Shown piece by piece: positions 43,301 through 56,228 of a stretch of 64,000 nt of DNA. The position numbers and the translations under genes were made by a program. Each line of letters begins with the position of its first letter. Position 1 is the stretch's first letter. Under the pieces are notes generated by a model. The model was not told the origin of the DNA and made no database searches. It worked only from the letters and a program-made list of their open reading frames with translations. The stretch spans positions 434,001 to 498,000 of the forward strand of contig BDDD01000082.1 of the NCBI GenBank assembly GCA_001972305.1, given 5' to 3'. The stretch comes from Cephalotus follicularis (Eukaryota > Streptophyta > Magnoliopsida > Oxalidales > Cephalotaceae).

Positions 43301-44944
43301 AATGAAAGATATAATCGGCGTCGAGAACCCTTTGTTTCCCTTGAACTGTATAGTAGTTCCATCTGGTAAGCAAAAATCCACAGTCTTGTTGTAACAGTCC
43401 ATGCATGCACGGTAAGCTGATAACCAGTCCATACCCAAGATGACATCAAAATCATGTATGGGCAATACAATCAAATCTGCATACACTGTAACACCTGTCA
43501 TAGAAATCTCGCAATCTCTATACACCGAATCTGTACACATGGAACCTCCAGTGGGTGTACTCACATCAAGAACATAAGGCATGCAATTAGGAAACACATC
43601 TAACCATGATGCAAAACGGGAAGCAATGAAAGAATGCAATGCTCCCGAGTCCATCAACACTCTAGCAGAAAACCCATAAACATATATAGTACCTCCCACA
43701 ACAGAAGTAGACTCTGGAACCTTTGTCAGAGTGAGAATGAAAACTCTACCTTTCACGATACCCTTACCGGTATCTCTCTGCTGTGACGGTCCAGGTGCCG
43801 AACTGCTACCACTCGCTGTCCTAGTAGATGCTGTCATCTGACCCCTCGGGCAATCCCTCGCCATGTGGCCAGACTCCCCACATCTCATACACAGCCCTTT
43901 CTTCAACAAACAGTCCTTATGAATGTGATCCATACAGCCGCAGGCAGAACAAGCTCCTGGCCTCGTGTTACTCCCTTGACTGGAAGACTGGTTAGATCTA
44001 TTCTTTGGTGACTTCGTTGGAGAATCGCTGCCCTGCCATTTCGATGATGCTGGCCTAGACTGAGTAGATGTCTGTTTACTCTGTTGTGCTCGAGCCCTCT
44101 CAGCCCGGTCTTAATTCAATACACTCTCTATCAATCTCGCCTTCTGGGTAACTTCCACAAAAGTACCCAGCTCCATAACTCTGATCCGAGACCGAAGATC
44201 CGGTCGTAAACCCCTCAGAAGTCTCTGAATCTTCTTTTCTTCATCTGCCACCAGATAGGATGAATGTTTGGCAAGTTCCACAAATCTGGCCTGATACTCA
44301 GCCACGGTCATCTCGCCCTGACGCAGCTCCAAGAGTTCCGTCTCTCTCCACTCACGCTCTATGCGTGGCACATAAGCCTCTAGAAACTCCTCCTGGAACC
44401 CATCCCAGGTATTGGCAACTCCGGTGGCTTCCCATTTAGCTTTAACCGCCTCCAACCAGTGGGTGGCCTCTCCCCATAATCGGTACACAACAAATCTCAG
44501 TTTCTGTCTGTCGGTGCATTCCATCACCTCAAAGATCTTCTATAGGTCCTGTAACCACCTTTCAGCCATTGTAGCATCAAGATCCCCTTTGAAATTGTAA
44601 GGATTCTGTCTCATGAACCTTTCAAGGTTCCTTCCAAACCGATTACCGTCATCATGTATACCCTGAGCCAGAGCCATCTGCTGATGCTAAGCTTGAGCAT
44701 ACAATCTCCGTATATGCTCCATATTCGCTGCATTAGCAGCCATCTGCTGCTGATTAGCAGCTATATGCTGCTGGATGTAGTCGGTGATGCGGTACATCGG
44801 ATCTCTAACAGCATGTGCCGCCTCCAGAACATTCATGTTGGCAGCTCCCTGTGGAACATCATTCATTGGATCTCCCCGAAGATTCACCTCCTCGGGAACA
44901 TACTCATCAACAACTCTATGCCTTTCGCGTCTCCTTCGGTCCAT
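43217..44944 (-). pseudogene. gag: Tekay-like gag-protease
   Basis: The start at 44944 gives MDGRRRERHRVV. In-frame stops are at 44687 (TAG), near 44540 (TAG in place of Glu in DLEKIF) and at 44111 (TAA). Both knuckles are intact (CSACGCMDHIHKDC and CMRCGESGHMARDC near 43910-43960). DTGKGIVKGRVF links to an aspartic protease with LMDSGALHSF (Asp near 43649) and [11 protein letters not shown]. Near 43285 a frameshift separates this frame from pol; the frame then runs into a stop at 43217. The Gag core is roughly 70 percent identical by eye to that of the gag-only element. Confidence 0.93.
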
Positions 44945-45040
44945 TGGTTCCTACAAGAAGGACGACGGTTTGTCACGACTTTAGGAAAACAATTCATTAA
45001 TTGCCGAGGAAAATTTCCCAGCTAAGCATATTTGGAATAT

Positions 45041-45052
45041 GCTCTGATACCA
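45041..45052 (-). other. tRNA-iMet primer-binding site, Tekay-like element
   Basis: TGGTATCAGAGC on the minus strand, four bases from the LTR end at 45057. Confidence 0.95.
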
Positions 45053-45427
45053 CTGCTGTCACACCCCGTTCCCGTTAAGACATCATTAAAGTGGTAAAGG
45101 CAATCAATATAACGTTATCCAGCTTATACAAATATGATAAAATTAAAAACTTCAATTCCATTCACACGTGCGGAAGCATTTAACAACAAGCTAGATAAAC
45201 AAACCGAATCATGCGTGCCATACCACATGATTCCAACATTTTATAAAACCATGAGCCATCGTCGATTGCCCATAACGGGGCATGATCAAAAGTCGATCAA
45301 CACCATTAATACATTAATCCAAAATAATACGGGTCTCAATACATTGTTAAACACTTATTTAAACAATAAAACTCCATCTCCCTACAGATTCGCCGCATAC
45401 GGTCGACATCCTAATCACTGCATCAAT

Positions 45428-46820
45428 CTGCAATAGTAGGGGGTTAGCCTTTGTCCTCACTTGACTAAATCATAAGTGAAATTCAAGGTCAGTGATAATG
45501 AATGTCATGAAATAAATGCACTCATGATGCAATATATAATATATCGCCATACGTAAAGATACATATATATATATATATACACATATGTATATATATATAT
45601 ATACACATATGTATATATACATATGTACATATGTATATACATATGTACATATGTATAGATATGTATATACATGTGCATATGTATAAACACATACATATGT
45701 ATATATATATATGCCAATAGGTGCAACCATGCCAAGTGGCCACCACCTCAAATCATCATCATGCCTCGAGGGGTGTCAAATCAAATCAATTCAAATCAAA
45801 TCAAATCACTGTCTCAAAGGACAATCAAATCACTGTACGAAGAGCGCCGCCATTTCCTAGCCTCGACGTCGTACTCTTACTCCGGCCCCCGACTCCCGGG
45901 TCACGAAGCAAGGCAACAAATCAGACTCATGAAGCTCGCACACTGTGTTCAGCAATCATGGTCCCCCGTGTTACTTGCACTCTGTGTTTAGTAATATTGT
46001 ATTTCGGTGTCCCTACCCATCTCCTGGCGCCTAGGAGAACATCCCTGCCACCAGCCATCAGTGACACTCCGTCACCCCAGCCAGTACGGCATCAATCACA
46101 ATCAACAATTCAATCCAATTCAAATCGTTTCCAAGTATTTTATAAAGTACTGGAAATAATACATTTATATTTAAATGTATTGCATCTTTGAAACCATGTT
46201 TCAATCCATTGAAAACATACATTTATAAAAATATATATTTTCATATCAAATATTGAGTTACATAAAATCATGTACACATTTCTAATGCAATGCAAGGATA
46301 TGCTCAAAGTACTGGTCAGTCTCTGACCAGTCGGCTGTCTCCTCATGACAGTCGGCTGTCTTCCTTCGACAGCTAGATGTCCTAGCTCTGGCAGTCGGCT
46401 GCCTCCCTTAACAATAGGCTGTCTCCTTTAACAGTCGGCTGCTCTCCTCATCCAGTCGGCTGCCCTCCCTTGGCAGTCGACTAGTCAACCTTCTGCAGGT
46501 ATGTTCTATTTAACGTATGAACAGTCGACTGGTTCTTACGTCCAGTCAGCTATTTCCTATTGAGTAGTCGGCTGTTCGCACAAAACAGTCGACTATTCTT
46601 GCTCGCCAGTCGGCTACCTGCCTTGGAAGTCGACTGGATTTATGCCAGTAGGCGAAAAAAGCAAAAAAATGCATGTCTTTCACACTATAATCCAACCAAA
46701 TACGAGCATTCAGCAGCAATAACATACATTTATGCTCATAATACAGTCCATAGCATGCAATTCGTCCATTAACTCCCATTATAACGTAACTTAAATAACA
46801 ACTATGAGATTTACCCCTAC
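45428..46820 (-). other. Predicted leader intron, Tekay-like right LTR
   Basis: Hairpin AATTCC-TGACTT-GGAATT (46843-46826; one loop base differs from the sister LTR), CTAAG|GTAGGGG with the intron starting at 46820. Acceptor TATTGCAG|ATTGATGC ends at 45428. Branch-like CTAAC with its A at 45444. Confidence 0.5.
45537..45713. repeat. AT-rich microsatellite (TATACATATG-type) in one LTR only
   Basis: TATATATACACATATGTATA-like repeats over about 175 bp. The sister LTR has only a 15-bp TA run at 38446-38460, so the expansion happened after insertion. The ORFs here are repeat artefacts. Confidence 0.95.
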
Positions 46821-49800
46821 CTTAGAATTCCAAGTCAGGAATTACAATCCACCTCTTTAAGTTCCAATCCGAGTTTCCAAGCCTCCGAATTCGTCCAGCA
46901 ACTCCACCAAGTCGGGTTCGAGCTCCAAGTCCATATTCCAAGCTCAAAATTGGAGAGATACAACTTCTCTCTCTCTTTTTCTCTCCACTGTCCTCTCCCT
47001 CTTCATTACTCTCAATCTCTTTGAATTTGCTGATGAGAAGAGGAGAGAAAGTGTGTTTTTATTGCCATTTTTGTGTCTCTCGCTCCATAACCCCACAACT
47101 GAGCAATTTTGTCCTCTCCCCCTTTCTCTCTGCCAAAGTCAGACTGCCAACACGTTTTAACTGACCTATCCCATGGCAGTCGACTGCCTTATCTTGGCAG
47201 TCGGCTGTCTCTGCCGACACCATTCAGCCGGCTGTCCCACACAGCAGTCTGTTGGTTCCGTACAAGGGGGTCCAGTCGACTGTCCCTCTTGGACAGTCGG
47301 CTGCCCACCCTGCATCAGCACTTCCACACTTCAACTTTTGCCCAAGTTTAACCTTACAAAAAGGGAAAAGTCATCATTCTCATTAATTCAAAGCGTAAAT
47401 TACATTGTAAATGCAATATTACACCTTAACGAAAATCTCGGGCGTTACACTAGGCCTGCGCCCCGTCGTAAGACATGCCTTCCCAGGATGAACCATCCTT
47501 AGGCGAGTCTTCATTGTACGACAACATAAAACAAAAGGCTAAGCCTGGGATCAACACAAGGGCCCAGGGACAAACGCCATGCGCCTTGGATAACCACCCG
47601 AGGTCCATGCAACACTCAAACTACACTAAGGAGATAACATCTCCCCCCGACCAGGTACCCAACGGATCCACCAGGGCTCATCCACCAAAACATCTCCAAG
47701 GACCAAGCTGGTCCGAGGTCGGGAGGTCAGGCAAAACTAAAGAAAACTACAAACCTCCACTAACGTTTATGGCATGCCCGAGGACAACGCCCGGGGACGC
47801 CACCAGACCCCAACTTTGGGTGAACCAACCCGAGCTGCAAATTCAACCTAAAGGATTGGCCAACCGTGATCAAGCCACCTTTCCCCGGCAGCTCAGTAGA
47901 GGTGCCACGCACAAAAGGTCCCGAGGAGAAACACTGCAGTTTCACCAAGGCCAGGGCTGGGGAGACCAGCTCCTCTACCCAGGGTCAAACAACCCTCGAA
48001 CACACACGTCGTCCCTGCACACCCAAACACTAAGTAAAAACAGCGCCAGGGCTGGGAAAACGGTATAACAACGAACTATATAAAACAAAAGAAATGCATT
48101 ATATACGCGGTCCAGGGCAAACTGCCAAGGACGCCCAACATCCAAAGGTTTATACACGAGCTTACAGAGAAGGTTTTTACAAGTCATAGATATCAACAAA
48201 AACTACACAAAAACCCCATGAATGTCCCCAAATGCATGAAGGTGTCCGAGGCCTAAGAGCCATCCTAAGGTGCTTCGTCCGGCGTCTACCTCTCTCCACA
48301 AGCAGCCCTTAGTGGATCTCAAGAACACTGCTGCCTTGCTCCCTCTGCACACAAAACTTAGAGGGATATAGTCCAACTGACTAGTGAGTGAGTCCAAAGT
48401 GTATCCTGGGCGACCCACTTCCACCGGGGTGCCAAGAGTCAAAGTGAACGTGCCCTGCCCCAACTGGGCCGAGGACAACCCATCTCCCCTGCTCAACAAA
48501 ACAAGGCAGAGGTAAAAGTATAGAAGGATAATCGATAACAAAGAAAAGTCTGAGGAGATGTCAGAGCTGCCAACTCAATGACTGACCTCAAGGAAAGAGA
48601 ATAAACAATAGTTTATTTATATAAGAACATGCCATGGATCCAAGGATCAACAAAAGATCAACTCTAAGGATCAAGAAAGCTCAAGAGGACTACTGGTATT
48701 GTATCAATCACAAGCACATTCCATACATGCACATGCACAAATGACTCACACACTTCTATAGCCGGAACCACCTCGGCAGCATACATAGCAAACTTCGTTG
48801 ATGTTCTATCAACGCGGTCATGAGCTAAAGGATTGAACACATCCCTCATATACTCAATATAGATACCCACTTCCAGAGCACCACATGAACATCGGTAGAA
48901 TGGCTACACAACCACTCCTCCCTCGGCAAATCAAACATTAGCGCACCTTACCACATGAACCTCGAACGAGGGACTACGCAAACCTTCCCTTGTCCGCAAT
49001 CACGCTCATCACTACACTGGGTGAACCTCGATCGAGAGGCAACCTCATCGGCAATCACATAGCGTTAATATCGTTCAAGGGGCCCGCGAATCACTGCTCA
49101 GCTCCGCCCTTGACGAGATAACAGAGGAGAACCTCGGCTCAGAGGTAAGTGTATCACCACTTAGACCATCTCGTGCCGACAAACTCATAACCAAGTAACC
49201 AACACCCAGTAACCAGTATCCAAGGACAATAACACATGATATCAAATAAAGCATGAATACTCAACAAGAAAGGGGAAACAACAAGCTCAACCCAAGCAAA
49301 GCAGTATTCACATGAAATATCAACAAGATGACAGGAGAATAAATCCTAGTCAAAGGTAATATCATGGAAAGGCATAAAATCAACAACTCTCAGTTATCAA
49401 TTGATAGAAAGAAGAACATCCCGCTCACTAGTATCAACAGCTTTGTCAACTAGTTTCCCTACTGTGCGAACTCCGTGCCTAGATATTCCCTTACAAGACC
49501 AACACACAACAACGCTTAGCTACTGAGAACAGCATCCCTGAAGCTATGCAAGAACCACATACAACCATGAAAACCATGGCGAAGCTTCCTCGGCCTCAAG
49601 GGTCTTTCCTGCACCAACCATGCGACGCACCAAATCACACTGAGGAGGACACTCACCTACTAGACGTGTAGACGGGTGAAAGAAAGTTCCAACCTCAGAC
49701 AGCGCTCAAAGTTTCAGTGGAAAGACAAAGAAGAAGATTAAAGATGAAGGCTCACTCTCCCAACTGCTTCTTCCGAGGTGAGGTGACGGGCATGATAGCC

Positions 49801-51062
49801 AAAGTCAACTAACAGGCTTCCTAAACAAGCTTTGCACATCTCCCAATACCAACTCAACCTCTCTTATCAACTTAACCACATACACAAACCTCTCTTAAGC
49901 CAACCAACACTTACCCAAGGAAAAGAAAAAAAAATTTCCCCAGGCCCAAACATCAATTTACCCAAAATTAATACGGGTCGTTATAGTAAGAGTATCATCT
50001 GCAGGGCCAGAAGGAGGATCATTCATGGGTGCTTTGACAAATGACAAGCCTCTCCTAAGGCCACAAGGGTGTCCAGTTCTGTTATCTCTCTGGCCTCATC
50101 AAAAGAGCTAATGTATGAAAAGAGAAGCATAAAGTTAAAAAAGAAAGGTAGACACAGATGGAATGAAACTTCAACATCAAAGTGAAACGGTCAATTACCT
50201 GTATCTTCTATTTGGGTCAGCACAACCCACGAAGGAGCTAGAAGCTCAAGAGTGTCAGAAAAATAGTCTGTAGCCCCAAGGATGAATCGTTCCACCCACT
50301 TTGGCCCTGTGAAGGCCGCTCTGATCATGACAACCCCCGACTCAATCGTTTGTATATTTCCTTAGGAGTCTTCAGCATTAGATAAGAATTGCCTATACTT
50401 AGTGGTTTAGTATTCAAGAACTCCAATAAACAAGAGTCCAAAGAAGAAGAAACTGACATTTCTACAACTACAGGAACTTAAACACTTATCAGTAAACATG
50501 CCCTTAGAAGAAAAAAAGGGAGCTACATGCAGAACACGTGTATGAAAAATGAAACTTTGAGCAGAGGTAAGACACAAAGTGGTAGCACCTTAATTGGGAA
50601 ATTAATACAAGAAAATATATTACGAAGACCAAGTGGAAAAAATCTTACTAATAGGAATCATTAGAGAGACAAAAGGCACATCGCCCATGAAACAACAACG
50701 AATACATAGTAAAAGAAACTACCAAGGATCACACAACGCAGTCGCATCAACAAGATTACCCTAGATCTCCACCCAAAGTTCTTCTAAATCACTGAAAAGC
50801 CTATCCATATTAATTCAGGATAAGCATCCTCAATCTCTTTCTTTAGAATTGCTATGTCAAGATGACAAAGCAAGTGTGCAACATGAATGGCTTTCTTCCC
50901 ATCATTCTACTTCTTTTGATAAATCTTGAGAACCTGACTCAAGAGATCACACATCTTCTCAATAGAGTTTAACCTTCCCTCTTTATGATCCAGCTCTCGT
51001 CGTGTCAACTACACTGTCTCATGAATCGCACCAAGTTCTTGAGCAGAGTCCCTGTCAGCCAT

Positions 51063-51690
51063 TTTTACTAGAGTAAGTAATTCTTCGGTTCAAAAAAAGG
51101 GAACTCTAAGCTAGTATACAACCATCACTCTGTGAATGATAAGCTACAGAGTCCCTTTGAATTTATACTAGGAGATATGATATTACAGTCTTCCAAGGAA
51201 ATAAATGCGATGATGTTTGCATTATCCAATATGGTACGAGTCTAAGAAAGTTGGCATGGATCTATCAAGTCAAGGCATCTAACCTTTGACCAAAAAAATG
51301 CTTTGAATTCTAGTACAATGAAGGGACATTGCACCTTAGCAAGTATCAATCGTAATGATACACTCGAACCGCTCAATCATCATGATCCAAGCATAAGGGG
51401 ATAATGTTTATACAAGGAAAATCATCAGAGCATTGTGTCAAGTACATCATGAAGAGCCACATTGGTCGAGGGGACTAGTCAACACGCCCTGGGTATATTA
51501 AATATCATCATATCATGTGCCTCTGTAAATGAGCCACAAACAAACTTCCAGGAGCGTTGTGATGCCTCATGGAATATCACATTTGCGTTTATTAAAATAT
51601 AAATTCCCGCATTGATGGTGGCGCTAATTCCCTACTCCCTTGCAACATAAATTCCTATACGATGTTTTTATGTGTTAGAATCATGCCATA
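51063..51690. other. Non-coding stretch upstream of antisense ORF 1
   Basis: It precedes the ATG at 51062 on the minus strand and so could hold that ORF's leader or promoter. No clear TATA box or ORF is seen. It ends where the 2294-bp duplicated unit begins. Confidence 0.35.
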
Positions 51691-53984
51691 AAGGAACCGT
51701 TGGTCTTTTTGTGATCATAGTAGGCCAACATTTGCATATAAAGAGCCATAGGAGACATCCCGTGCTAAAAGAGTGAGCCAGCTCTGAAACGCGCCCCTCT
51801 TAAGGGATAAATCGTGTAGGCCTATTTTCTAGGGATAGAGCTTTATCACAAAGGTGGATAATATTTCTGGATAATTAGGATAAAATCCTGATAAACTAAT
51901 CCTGACAAAGATTACCGTCCTAGTTGGGATAATTTTCCTGTAACCACAACAATGAGGATAACATTCTATAAAAGAGGCCTTTGGATTATAAGGAGAAGAG
52001 CTTGAACTGAAATTTGAATTCAGGATACACAATAGAAATACCACAAAGTGATCATTGTTAAATATATAAGAACCCCTAAGAAAATACTTCTTTTTTTTCC
52101 ACTAACCCCTCTTAATAATCATCCTTGTTCCTGTCAATTATGTACTTAACTACCCATTATCAGTATCCGGTTCTCTCTAAAACACACAAAAACAAGAGAC
52201 AGTGTGCTATGCCAAATCATTAAAACCCAAATGATTAAGAAAGTTCCTCACATTGAAACGTCGGAGTAAAGCCTCTGCAGGTTATTGATAATCCTGATCT
52301 TGAATATTTATCTCATTAACTCTGAAAGAACTGTTAGCAATCATTCCTACAAGCAGTTGCCATATCTTGTAATATGTAAACTTATCTTTAATGATATTCA
52401 ATAAAATTGTATATTTCGTTATCAATGGCTATGAGTTCATTTAATTTATTAATGTGTGTCTTAATATCTGAATGTCCTAAGATTAAAGCTAGAGGAACCA
52501 AATTCTTGATGAGATCAAGAAGTGAGAATTGGAGCCTCGGTAGCTTTATTCTTGAATCTTCCTGGTCGTAAGATTAAGTACTCAGGGTATAGTTAATCCA
52601 ATAAGACCAGCACGTAGTATGCCAGTTCGGTTAGACGATCACTGATCTCATAAGTCATCTTGTGGAGACAAGGGTAATACATGTCGGTGAATGAGTTCAC
52701 TGAATCTGATTCGCAAGATGGAATGCACGTATTGAATTTTTATTGTACGTAAAACGGACAATCCTGACATCAACAGTGCAACAGTGGCCCTTAAACATGA
52801 GCTACCACTAGTATCCTGTGCATAAAATGCTATACTTTAATAATGCTTGCATATGTCTCCTAACCACAGGGAATATACAGGTCTTGATTAGGTATGGTAG
52901 GTTTGTGGCAGAGATATGTGAGTGAGCAAAATTGAATCCATCGCTCCTAGTAAAAGGGAAAGATGCTCATATTGATTGGTTATTGGCATAAACCCCTGGC
53001 TAGGGTAAGAGCAGTGATATGCAAGAAGTGTTTAGATATTACTGGTTCATATTAGAGGGGTACCTCAAATATGATGGGACTAATGATATTATATCATGGT
53101 ACCTATTAATTGAGCAACTGGGGTTTGACTCAATCCACACCCTAGCATTAATTAGAGCGTTAATGATGGAAGGATTAAACATGCACGCACCTGCATTTTA
53201 TGGTTGATGGAAGATTCATATTACCTGAGGATCAGTATGCGTTCCTAGATATCGATGCTGATCTGTAGAATGCCTGGGACAGATTGATAACCTATCTCGG
53301 AGGAAAAAGAATTAAAAGAGTTTTCATTAGGAATACCAATTAGAATGATCTTCATGAGATGAAAATACCTAATTCATAGATTGCAGGAATCACAATTTAA
53401 TTCTACAGCCAGCGTAGTAATGAACCTATACGGTCAGACGCAATACATGTGTTGATCTCCAATAACAAGTTGTGAATTAGGGTTATACACTGAATAAACC
53501 ATGAGATAATTTATTTGAAGGAAAAATTCTGCAAAGACTATCACCTTGACAAAGTACATTTCTTAAGAGTTAAGTTATGAAGATTTTTCTTTAACATTAT
53601 CTTACTCACAAAATATCTTACCAACATAAGTAAAAAGTGAGTGAGAGACAAAACACTTAGTTTTTCTTCTAAGGGGTTTAGCCGACTTTGAGAGAGTGTG
53701 AGAAAGAGTTCTTCTTCCATCTCTAGGCTTAGAACAATAAGAAAAGAATGAGATCTACTTGGTGTGGATTACTTTAGAGGACTTCCTACACTTGGAAGCT
53801 AGCTTTGAACCCAAGGGAACTTGAAAGAAGGTGTCACACCCCGTTTTAAGAGAAGGTAACATTAAAGCACTAAGGGCAATTAACACATAAAAATACAGCT
53901 CATGTAAAATCCATAAAATTTAAACTTTAAACCAGAAGTCAGTTGCGGAAGCATTTAAAAATCCATAAGCTGTAAAATCCATAG
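51691..53984 (+). repeat. Tandem duplication unit A (2294 bp)
   Basis: The unit holds an LTR-like piece with a CTATAAAAGAGG box at 51966-51977 (possibly the Tat element's 3' LTR), most of the C1 LTR from 52332, the GAAGG target duplication at 53827-53831 and the first 153 bp of the solo gypsy LTR. It is joined abruptly at 53984/53985 to the start of unit B. The two units appear identical at every place compared. Confidence 0.92.
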
Positions 53985-56228
53985 AAGGAACCGTTGGTCT
54001 TTTTGTGATCATAGTAGGCCAACATTTGCATATAAAGAGCCATAGGAGACATCCCGTGCTAAAAGAGTGAGCCAGCTCTGAAACGCGCCCCTCTTAAGGG
54101 ATAAATCGTGTAGGCCTATTTTCTAGGGATAGAGCTTTATCACAAAGGTGGATAATATTTCTGGATAATTAGGATAAAATCCTGATAAACTAATCCTGAC
54201 AAAGATTACCGTCCTAGTTGGGATAATTTTCCTGTAACCACAACAATGAGGATAACATTCTATAAAAGAGGCCTTTGGATTATAAGGAGAAGAGCTTGAA
54301 CTGAAATTTGAATTCAGGATACACAATAGAAATACCACAAAGTGATCATTGTTAAATATATAAGAACCCCTAAGAAAATACTTCTTTTTTTTCCACTAAC
54401 CCCTCTTAATAATCATCCTTGTTCCTGTCAATTATGTACTTAACTACCCATTATCAGTATCCGGTTCTCTCTAAAACACACAAAAACAAGAGACAGTGTG
54501 CTATGCCAAATCATTAAAACCCAAATGATTAAGAAAGTTCCTCACATTGAAACGTCGGAGTAAAGCCTCTGCAGGTTATTGATAATCCTGATCTTGAATA
54601 TTTATCTCATTAACTCTGAAAGAACTGTTAGCAATCATTCCTACAAGCAGTTGCCATATCTTGTAATATGTAAACTTATCTTTAATGATATTCAATAAAA
54701 TTGTATATTTCGTTATCAATGGCTATGAGTTCATTTAATTTATTAATGTGTGTCTTAATATCTGAATGTCCTAAGATTAAAGCTAGAGGAACCAAATTCT
54801 TGATGAGATCAAGAAGTGAGAATTGGAGCCTCGGTAGCTTTATTCTTGAATCTTCCTGGTCGTAAGATTAAGTACTCAGGGTATAGTTAATCCAATAAGA
54901 CCAGCACGTAGTATGCCAGTTCGGTTAGACGATCACTGATCTCATAAGTCATCTTGTGGAGACAAGGGTAATACATGTCGGTGAATGAGTTCACTGAATC
55001 TGATTCGCAAGATGGAATGCACGTATTGAATTTTTATTGTACGTAAAACGGACAATCCTGACATCAACAGTGCAACAGTGGCCCTTAAACATGAGCTACC
55101 ACTAGTATCCTGTGCATAAAATGCTATACTTTAATAATGCTTGCATATGTCTCCTAACCACAGGGAATATACAGGTCTTGATTAGGTATGGTAGGTTTGT
55201 GGCAGAGATATGTGAGTGAGCAAAATTGAATCCATCGCTCCTAGTAAAAGGGAAAGATGCTCATATTGATTGGTTATTGGCATAAACCCCTGGCTAGGGT
55301 AAGAGCAGTGATATGCAAGAAGTGTTTAGATATTACTGGTTCATATTAGAGGGGTACCTCAAATATGATGGGACTAATGATATTATATCATGGTACCTAT
55401 TAATTGAGCAACTGGGGTTTGACTCAATCCACACCCTAGCATTAATTAGAGCGTTAATGATGGAAGGATTAAACATGCACGCACCTGCATTTTATGGTTG
55501 ATGGAAGATTCATATTACCTGAGGATCAGTATGCGTTCCTAGATATCGATGCTGATCTGTAGAATGCCTGGGACAGATTGATAACCTATCTCGGAGGAAA
55601 AAGAATTAAAAGAGTTTTCATTAGGAATACCAATTAGAATGATCTTCATGAGATGAAAATACCTAATTCATAGATTGCAGGAATCACAATTTAATTCTAC
55701 AGCCAGCGTAGTAATGAACCTATACGGTCAGACGCAATACATGTGTTGATCTCCAATAACAAGTTGTGAATTAGGGTTATACACTGAATAAACCATGAGA
55801 TAATTTATTTGAAGGAAAAATTCTGCAAAGACTATCACCTTGACAAAGTACATTTCTTAAGAGTTAAGTTATGAAGATTTTTCTTTAACATTATCTTACT
55901 CACAAAATATCTTACCAACATAAGTAAAAAGTGAGTGAGAGACAAAACACTTAGTTTTTCTTCTAAGGGGTTTAGCCGACTTTGAGAGAGTGTGAGAAAG
56001 AGTTCTTCTTCCATCTCTAGGCTTAGAACAATAAGAAAAGAATGAGATCTACTTGGTGTGGATTACTTTAGAGGACTTCCTACACTTGGAAGCTAGCTTT
56101 GAACCCAAGGGAACTTGAAAGAAGGTGTCACACCCCGTTTTAAGAGAAGGTAACATTAAAGCACTAAGGGCAATTAACACATAAAAATACAGCTCATGTA
56201 AAATCCATAAAATTTAAACTTTAAACCA
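53985..56228 (+). repeat. Tandem duplication unit B (2244 bp)
   Basis: Constant offset of 2294 bp from unit A with no indel. It stops 50 bp short of A's end (at TTTAAACCA, 56228), then jumps back to the sequence equivalent to 53712 (TTCTTCCATC). The following third partial copy (56229 on) differs from A and B at several bases within about 250 bp and leads into the complete solo LTR. Confidence 0.92.

Larger units (their letters stand above)
37971..47449 (-). mobile_element. Full-length Tekay/Del-like chromovirus, TSD CTAGG, inactivated
   Basis: LTRs 37971-40286 and 45057-47449 run TGTCACACCCCGTTCCC...GGGCGTTACA on the plus strand; CTAGG lies at 37966-37970 and 47450-47454. The primer-binding site at 45041-45052 and polypurine tract at 40287-40299 give minus orientation. 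The interior holds gag, protease, RT, RNase H, integrase and chromodomain in the Ty3/gypsy order. Coding frames carry several stops and one frameshift, so this copy is dead, but it shows what the autonomous partner of the gag-only element looked like. Confidence 0.95.
45057..47449 (-). repeat. Tekay-like element 5' LTR
   Basis: 2393 bp, co-linear with 37971-40286. The main differences are an expanded AT-rich microsatellite at 45537-45713 and a deletion of about 40-50 bp near 46280. CAGTCGGCTG arrays lie at 46318-46640 and 47170-47310. Confidence 0.95.
37554..49985 (-). repeat. Solo gypsy LTR, TSD GTAAG, hosting a nested element
   Basis: LTR sequence 37554-37965 and 47455-49985 (plus CTAGG) totals about 2.95 kb. 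GTAAG flanks it at 37549-37553 and 49986-49990. The ends are TGACACGCCCG...CGGGTCGTTATA; the last base pair suggests that a TG terminus (read on the minus strand) has mutated to TA. Plus-strand ORFs inside (for example 47475-48068) have no similarity and are antisense to the LTR. No hairpin/donor island of the other LTRs was found. Confidence 0.88.
37008..51062 (-). pseudogene. Antisense ORF 1 of the Tat-derived segment (split by a solo LTR)
   Basis: It starts at ATG 51062 (MADRDSAQELGAIHETV), continues with Glu/Lys/Leu-rich sequence such as RRELDHKEGRLNSIEKMCDL, and shows in-frame TAG codons and a frameshift near 50815. After a non-coding stretch that may be an intron (a donor-like TG|GTAGTTTC lies near 50740), a frame with SFVKAPMNDPPSGPADD reads through the LTR insertion point (37553/49991) in phase to VDIGKDEGIILDV, EERWLPLLKKAEHKYGFIAP, DYKYFVLEFGFNVPWVKEGI and a Lys/Arg-rich helix ending at DFLG, stop 37008. 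Two stops (TGA, TAG) interrupt the second part. Helical, coiled-coil-like; no named family is certain. Its position antisense to the Tat integrase suggests an element-borne ORF; a host gene is possible. Confidence 0.5.

Noticed and set aside
45470..45751. Overlapping Tyr/Ile-rich ORFs in three frames
   Set aside because: Artefact of the AT-rich microsatellite.
47475..48068. 197-codon plus-strand ORF
   Set aside because: Within a solo LTR, antisense, Pro/Thr-rich composition, no similarity recognised.
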